From the NCBI GenBank assembly GCA_914767885.1, contig CAJZBQ010000063.1:422001-486000 (forward strand): a stretch of DNA of 64,000 nt, in the 5' to 3' direction. A program made the translations under genes and the position numbers. Each line of letters starts with the position of its first letter. The stretch's first letter is position 1. This DNA comes from Blepharisma stoltei. Taxonomy: Eukaryota; Ciliophora; Heterotrichea; Heterotrichida; Blepharismidae. This document shows, piece by piece, positions 61,401-64,000 of the stretch. Below the pieces are notes generated by a model. The model had not been told where the DNA came from. It saw nothing but the letters and a program-made list of their open reading frames with translations, and searched no databases.

Positions 61401-62157
61401 TGCATAAATTGTCACATTTCTCACAGGTTCTCGTTGCATAAACTCAATAGGCATTTGAGCTGCATTGGCATGCCCCACTGACAGCTTGGGCATTGGCAAT
61501 GCAAGTTGCGCATGTCAATGTTGGGTTATTGCACACAGCGCATCTATCTGTGTAGCATTGATTGCAATTGTCTGCTATAGCGCAATTTCCTCTTATTAAA
61601 AGTATTCCAGCAATTTTTGCTAATTCTAAACTTGGAGTAAATCTGACATTAAGAATGCCGCCAGAAAATGCTCCAGAAATCAAATTTCCGCCAATATAAA
61701 CACTTCCACTTGTAAGTGTAAATTCTGTAAACAGGTCAAAAGCAGCATTATAGCTTGAAGCTGCCACTATGTCTAAATTTGAATAAACAACATAACTTCC
61801 AATTTTTACTGTAAATTTTCTTTTTCCTGTTTGTGTGAAATAAATTTCAGAAAATTGAAGAATAAGCACATACGCCCCATCAGGACTGACTGGGATATCA
61901 TATCCTCAAGTTCCAGTTGCAACCCTTTCTGATTGATAAATATAGTCATTTACTGTGCGTGAAATAGCGAGAGATCCATCAAAATAAGCATTAGAGCCTG
62001 AAGTGTAATAGCTATCAGGAGAATATGCAAAGCCAAATGTCGAGGTATAAGCTCCACCACCTGCATTCATTGCTAAGACAACGGTAGAAGAGTCAAGAGA
62101 GTAGCATACGATTATTTCTATGAAAATAACCAGAAGCTGCTTAAAATCACCTAACAT
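52407..62157 (-). CDS. Gene D: giant malectin/Cys-rich/LamG multi-pass surface protein
   Basis: ATG 62157, signal peptide QLLVIFIEIIVCYSLD, malectin-like domain (ALAMNAGGGAYTSTFGFAY), alternating Cys-rich and LamG-like modules, a final Cys block (CDNETKCTWCINNATL type), then multi-pass region with YPLTDKISAFFKSMNDFN, SKCSQRYVGKKLNKIC, LLSPYFFDLGSTALDAM, tail RIDLNNLNDFFED, stop TAA 52407. 15-nt introns at 52818 and 53091. IESs at 55366, 56657, 57715 and 60465 all come out in frame. Two defects remain: TAA in place of Ser in VSLQN near 60014, and two extra bases (TA) near 53908 that shift frame. It may be a recent pseudogene, or these are sequence errors. Confidence 0.75.
52818..52832 (-). other. 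15-nt intron, gene D (last)
   Basis: GTATTTCTTATATAG on the minus strand; joins VASLC to IALFLFVYKPFED. Confidence 0.85.
53091..53105 (-). other. 15-nt intron, gene D (penultimate)
   Basis: GTAAAGTTAATTTAG on the minus strand; joins CWSFI to VIIIITPLIHSYFSF. Confidence 0.85.
55366..55563 (+). mobile_element. IES/SINE-like retroelement in gene D (198 bp)
   Basis: 15-bp target duplication CTCTATAAGCTATGC / CTCTACAAGTTATGC (55363-55377, 55561-55575, two mismatches) containing TA. Removal gives CITCREHAYLSS, matching CITCREHTYMS of gene A. Confidence 0.82.
56657..56898 (-). mobile_element. IES/SINE-like retroelement in gene D (242 bp)
   Basis: Target duplication AAT(G/A)CAGCTTAAGC (56648-56661, 56890-56903) containing TA. 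Removal gives KCLSCITNAGFVGD in frame. Tail TTAAACTTAAATTA at left. The block GCGCAGTCACC...ACTTT matches the element in the FCP1-like gene. Confidence 0.82.
57715..58009. mobile_element. IES (295 bp), Pogo-type MITE, gene D
   Basis: Same target position as 47906 in gene C. Ends CTAACTCCTCCCTCCGTGAG and GTTCACTCACGGACGGGGGT. Removal gives NKCDLVNSLVVDLEL. Confidence 0.88.
60465..60679. mobile_element. IES (215 bp), gene D
   Basis: TA-bounded; ends TATAGATCGAGTAAGACTTA and, from the right, TATAGTTCAGGCATGATTTT are a diverged inverted repeat. Removal gives FNTQYSDQICG, matching gene B. Confidence 0.83.
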
Positions 62158-62649
62158 TTTTATATTATTTTAACTCTCTTAAAATTTGGATAAACAATTG
62201 TAAGGATCAATTATAAAAATGGTGATGAAATAGATATGCAATGTGCAGCTAATTGAGAAATCTTTAATTTTGATTGACAAGCAATGAGAATTTTTCTTAA
62301 AAAATAAATTAAGGTATATAGTTTATGGATGCATGCCATTTGATCAGACTTTTGGTAAATACACATTTTCTCGGAAATTTGGTCGAAATTTTTATCTCTT
62401 CGGCATTTACTCGAAAAACAGCCAAATTTTAATCAAATACCTCATCTGAAATTTTTTGACAGTAAATATTTTCTATTTTTGGAAGTTTATATTGAGGGAG
62501 TGCAAAAGTGAAGATAAGATGGGTGAAATTTAGAAGATTGGAGCAAGAAAATATCTAGTATATTTTCTAAAGAAATTGGATTTTTTCTAGGCCTTGAGGC
62601 ATGCCGCATGATTTAATCTTTTATGCACTAGAAATTGCATTAGAATTGC

Positions 62650-63165
62650 TTACTTCCCTCCTTGAGCGAACAAAAGGAAAAAAAAAATTATGTAAAAATT
62701 TTTGCATGAAAACAAAAATTGATATATAAGTAATATTATTGTAATGAAATCTGTAGCTAATTCTGTTTACTTTTAAACAGCTTGAATTTATTTAAAACAT
62801 AAAATTGCAAATTAAATTAATTTTTACTTCCTAAATTTTACAAATTTAAATTTTTCGAAAACAAAATTAACCCAATAAATTTTTCTGCTCTCTCACGGAT
62901 GGAGGAGTAGCGATTTTCTTTAAAATTTATATAAAAATTTTAAAGAAATTTGTTTTTTCGGAAATTAAAAAAATCCCACTTCTTGAAAATTGGAAAGCAA
63001 ATATTAATTTAATTTGTAAAATTTATGTTTTTAAAACACAATTTGTTTAAAATTAAATAATTATCACTTATATATCAATTTTTTTTCCATAAAAAATTTT
63101 TGTTCATTCTTTAGGCAAAAAATAGGGATTTTTCTAATGGTTTTACTCGCTCACGGAGGGGGGAG
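62650..63165. mobile_element. Pogo-type MITE (516 bp), TA-bounded
   Basis: Left TTACTTCCCTCCTTGAGCGA; right end GGTTTTACTCGCTCACGGAG, with the block GGCAAAAAATAGGGATTTTT just inside as in the Pogo element. An internal end-like sequence (CTCTCACGGATGGAGGAGTA, 62892-62911) suggests two fused or nested copies. Confidence 0.8.
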
Positions 63166-63290
63166 TAATCATATTCTTGAGGCAATTTATTTACAGTTCC
63201 CAAAAGCAAAAGTTTGATCAAAATTATCATAGCATAATGCTTCATAATTTGGTAATAATGAGCGAAGTAATTTATATGATCTTTTGGCGT

Positions 63291-63395
63291 TATTTCTGAT
63301 CGGCTTCCACGAGCCAAAAATGGGTTTCCACGTGGAAATTCTGGATTTTCACTTGTGAAATTCATCTTTGGCTCATGGGAGCCGATCAGAAATTA
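63291..63395. mobile_element. Small foldback element
   Basis: TATTTCTGATCGGCTTCCAC at left pairs with the reverse complement of GGAGCCGATCAGAAATTA at right. An apparent ORF across it (minus 63365-63111) is an artefact of the palindrome. Confidence 0.65.
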
Positions 63396-63804
63396 GAGCA
63401 ACTGATTATATCAATATTTCAACATTTCTTTATCTTTTTTACACTAAAATTTATTTCTCTGTCTTTTTACTTGCTTCGAATAATTTATCTCCCTCAAATC
63501 ACTATGAGAATTAAGTTCTTCTCATTTTATAATTCAAGTCTTCAATAGAATTTTTAGTTTGAGAACCAAATTAGAGCTATAATGCGGCTTTAAGCTTATA
63601 CTCTCTTCAAATTGAGGTCTATTAGTATAAATACGAGGCTGAACCAATAAATGATTGGCTACACCATTAAAATTATTAAAATCTATAAGGTTTAGTAAGC
63701 TAAGGCGATATTATTGATACTTTTAATGTAAAGAAAATTAGCAATTAAGCTTAATAATTATCTTTATCTTATGAATAGATTTTTATATGTTAGTCAGCAA
63801 TGAT

Positions 63805-64000
63805 CTAGTTTGGAGTAGATATCTGTGTAAAATGTTGGTTTTCTCCAACATTTGCTGTAGTTTCGTTGCCAAAAAAGTCTCCTAAATTGTTTAAATCTAT
63901 CCTCTTCGTTTTTGTTGCTAATTTTATTGGATTTGAGCGTAAATCTTTTCCAAAATTTCTTTTAACTGCATAATAAAGCTCTTTTAAGGAGTTTATGAAT
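63805..64000 (-). CDS. Gene E: 3' end of another array gene
   Basis: The final ~65 codons on the minus strand run off the window: FINSLKELYYAVKRNFGKDL, RSNPIKLATK, RIDLNNLGDFFGNE, ending QISTPN and TAG at 63805. It is the fifth member of the tandem family and closest by eye to the orphan fragment at 51986-52240. Confidence 0.85.
   Translation of the reverse strand, partial: FINSLKELYYAVKRNFGKDLRSNPIKLATKTKRIDLNNLGDFFGNETTANVGENQHFTQISTPN

Larger units (their letters stand above)
62158..63804. other. Intergenic region between D and E
   Basis: About 1.6 kb. A remnant resembling the 9-bp-TSD MITE lies near 62355-62480 (AAATTTGGTCGAAA..., CTGAAATTTTTTGACAG). A Pogo-type MITE at 62650-63165 and a foldback element at 63291-63395 follow. 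No gene supported. Confidence 0.6.

Noticed and set aside
33197-62157. Regularly repeated segments as a CRISPR or satellite array
   Set aside because: The repeats are diverged protein modules of several hundred bases without spacers of uniform length.
1-64000. Alternative code with UAA/UAG as Gln (karyorelict or Condylostoma type)
   Set aside because: Well-aligned genes end at UAA or UAG where the paralogues end, and only UGA recurs at conserved Trp positions.

Overview
Organism. The window reads as germline (micronuclear) DNA of a heterotrich ciliate, most likely Blepharisma. Four things seen in the sequence support this. (1) In-frame UGA falls at conserved Trp positions and is sometimes TGG in a paralogue (about 18310 versus 31860), while genes end at UAA or UAG. 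(2) Genes contain 15-nt GT...AG introns at conserved positions. (3) Reading frames are broken by TA-bounded insertions, and removing them restores frame and paralogue alignment exactly; these are internal eliminated sequences (IESs). (4) An IES carries a Pogo-type transposon whose ends match numerous MITE-like copies, which fits what is published for the Blepharisma germline. The genus is an inference.

Layout. 1-588: 3' end of an FHA-domain gene. 894-11390: two tandem paralogues, each a WD40 propeller fused to a TRP-like cation channel. The first has 2 IESs and the second has 3, one of them the 1.8-kb Pogo element. Removal leaves lengths divisible by 3 (1266 and 1215 aa). 11449-14112 (minus): an FCP1-like CTD phosphatase with a BRCT end, hit by a retroelement and a 9-bp-TSD MITE that do not leave cleanly. 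14218-14754 (minus): a broken Ras/Rab-like gene. 14790-16920: non-coding, with a retroelement copy.

16993-64000 is a tandem array of giant minus-strand genes (A 16993-24530, B 26715-39851, C 40935-51120, D 52407-62157, and the 3' end of E at 63805-64000), plus an orphan 3' fragment at 51986-52240. Each encodes a signal peptide, usually a malectin-like domain, alternating cysteine-rich (furin/GFR-like) and LamG-like lectin modules, and a multi-pass membrane C-terminus with a basic/acidic tail. They look like large surface receptors or adhesins. Copies differ by module loss (C lacks malectin, B lacks a block before the membrane part) and by private insertions. Some copies carry frameshifts or stops, so part of the array may be pseudogenes or contain assembly indels.

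The mobile component is the striking part: Pogo and its MITEs (nested in one case), a 4-kb MULE with ~750-bp TIRs sitting inside a 15-nt intron, foldback elements, and several SINE-like retroelements with 10-15-bp target duplications. Insertions whose target duplication contains a TA can be removed cleanly as IESs; those without one leave the gene broken. No rRNA, tRNA or CRISPR was recognised.
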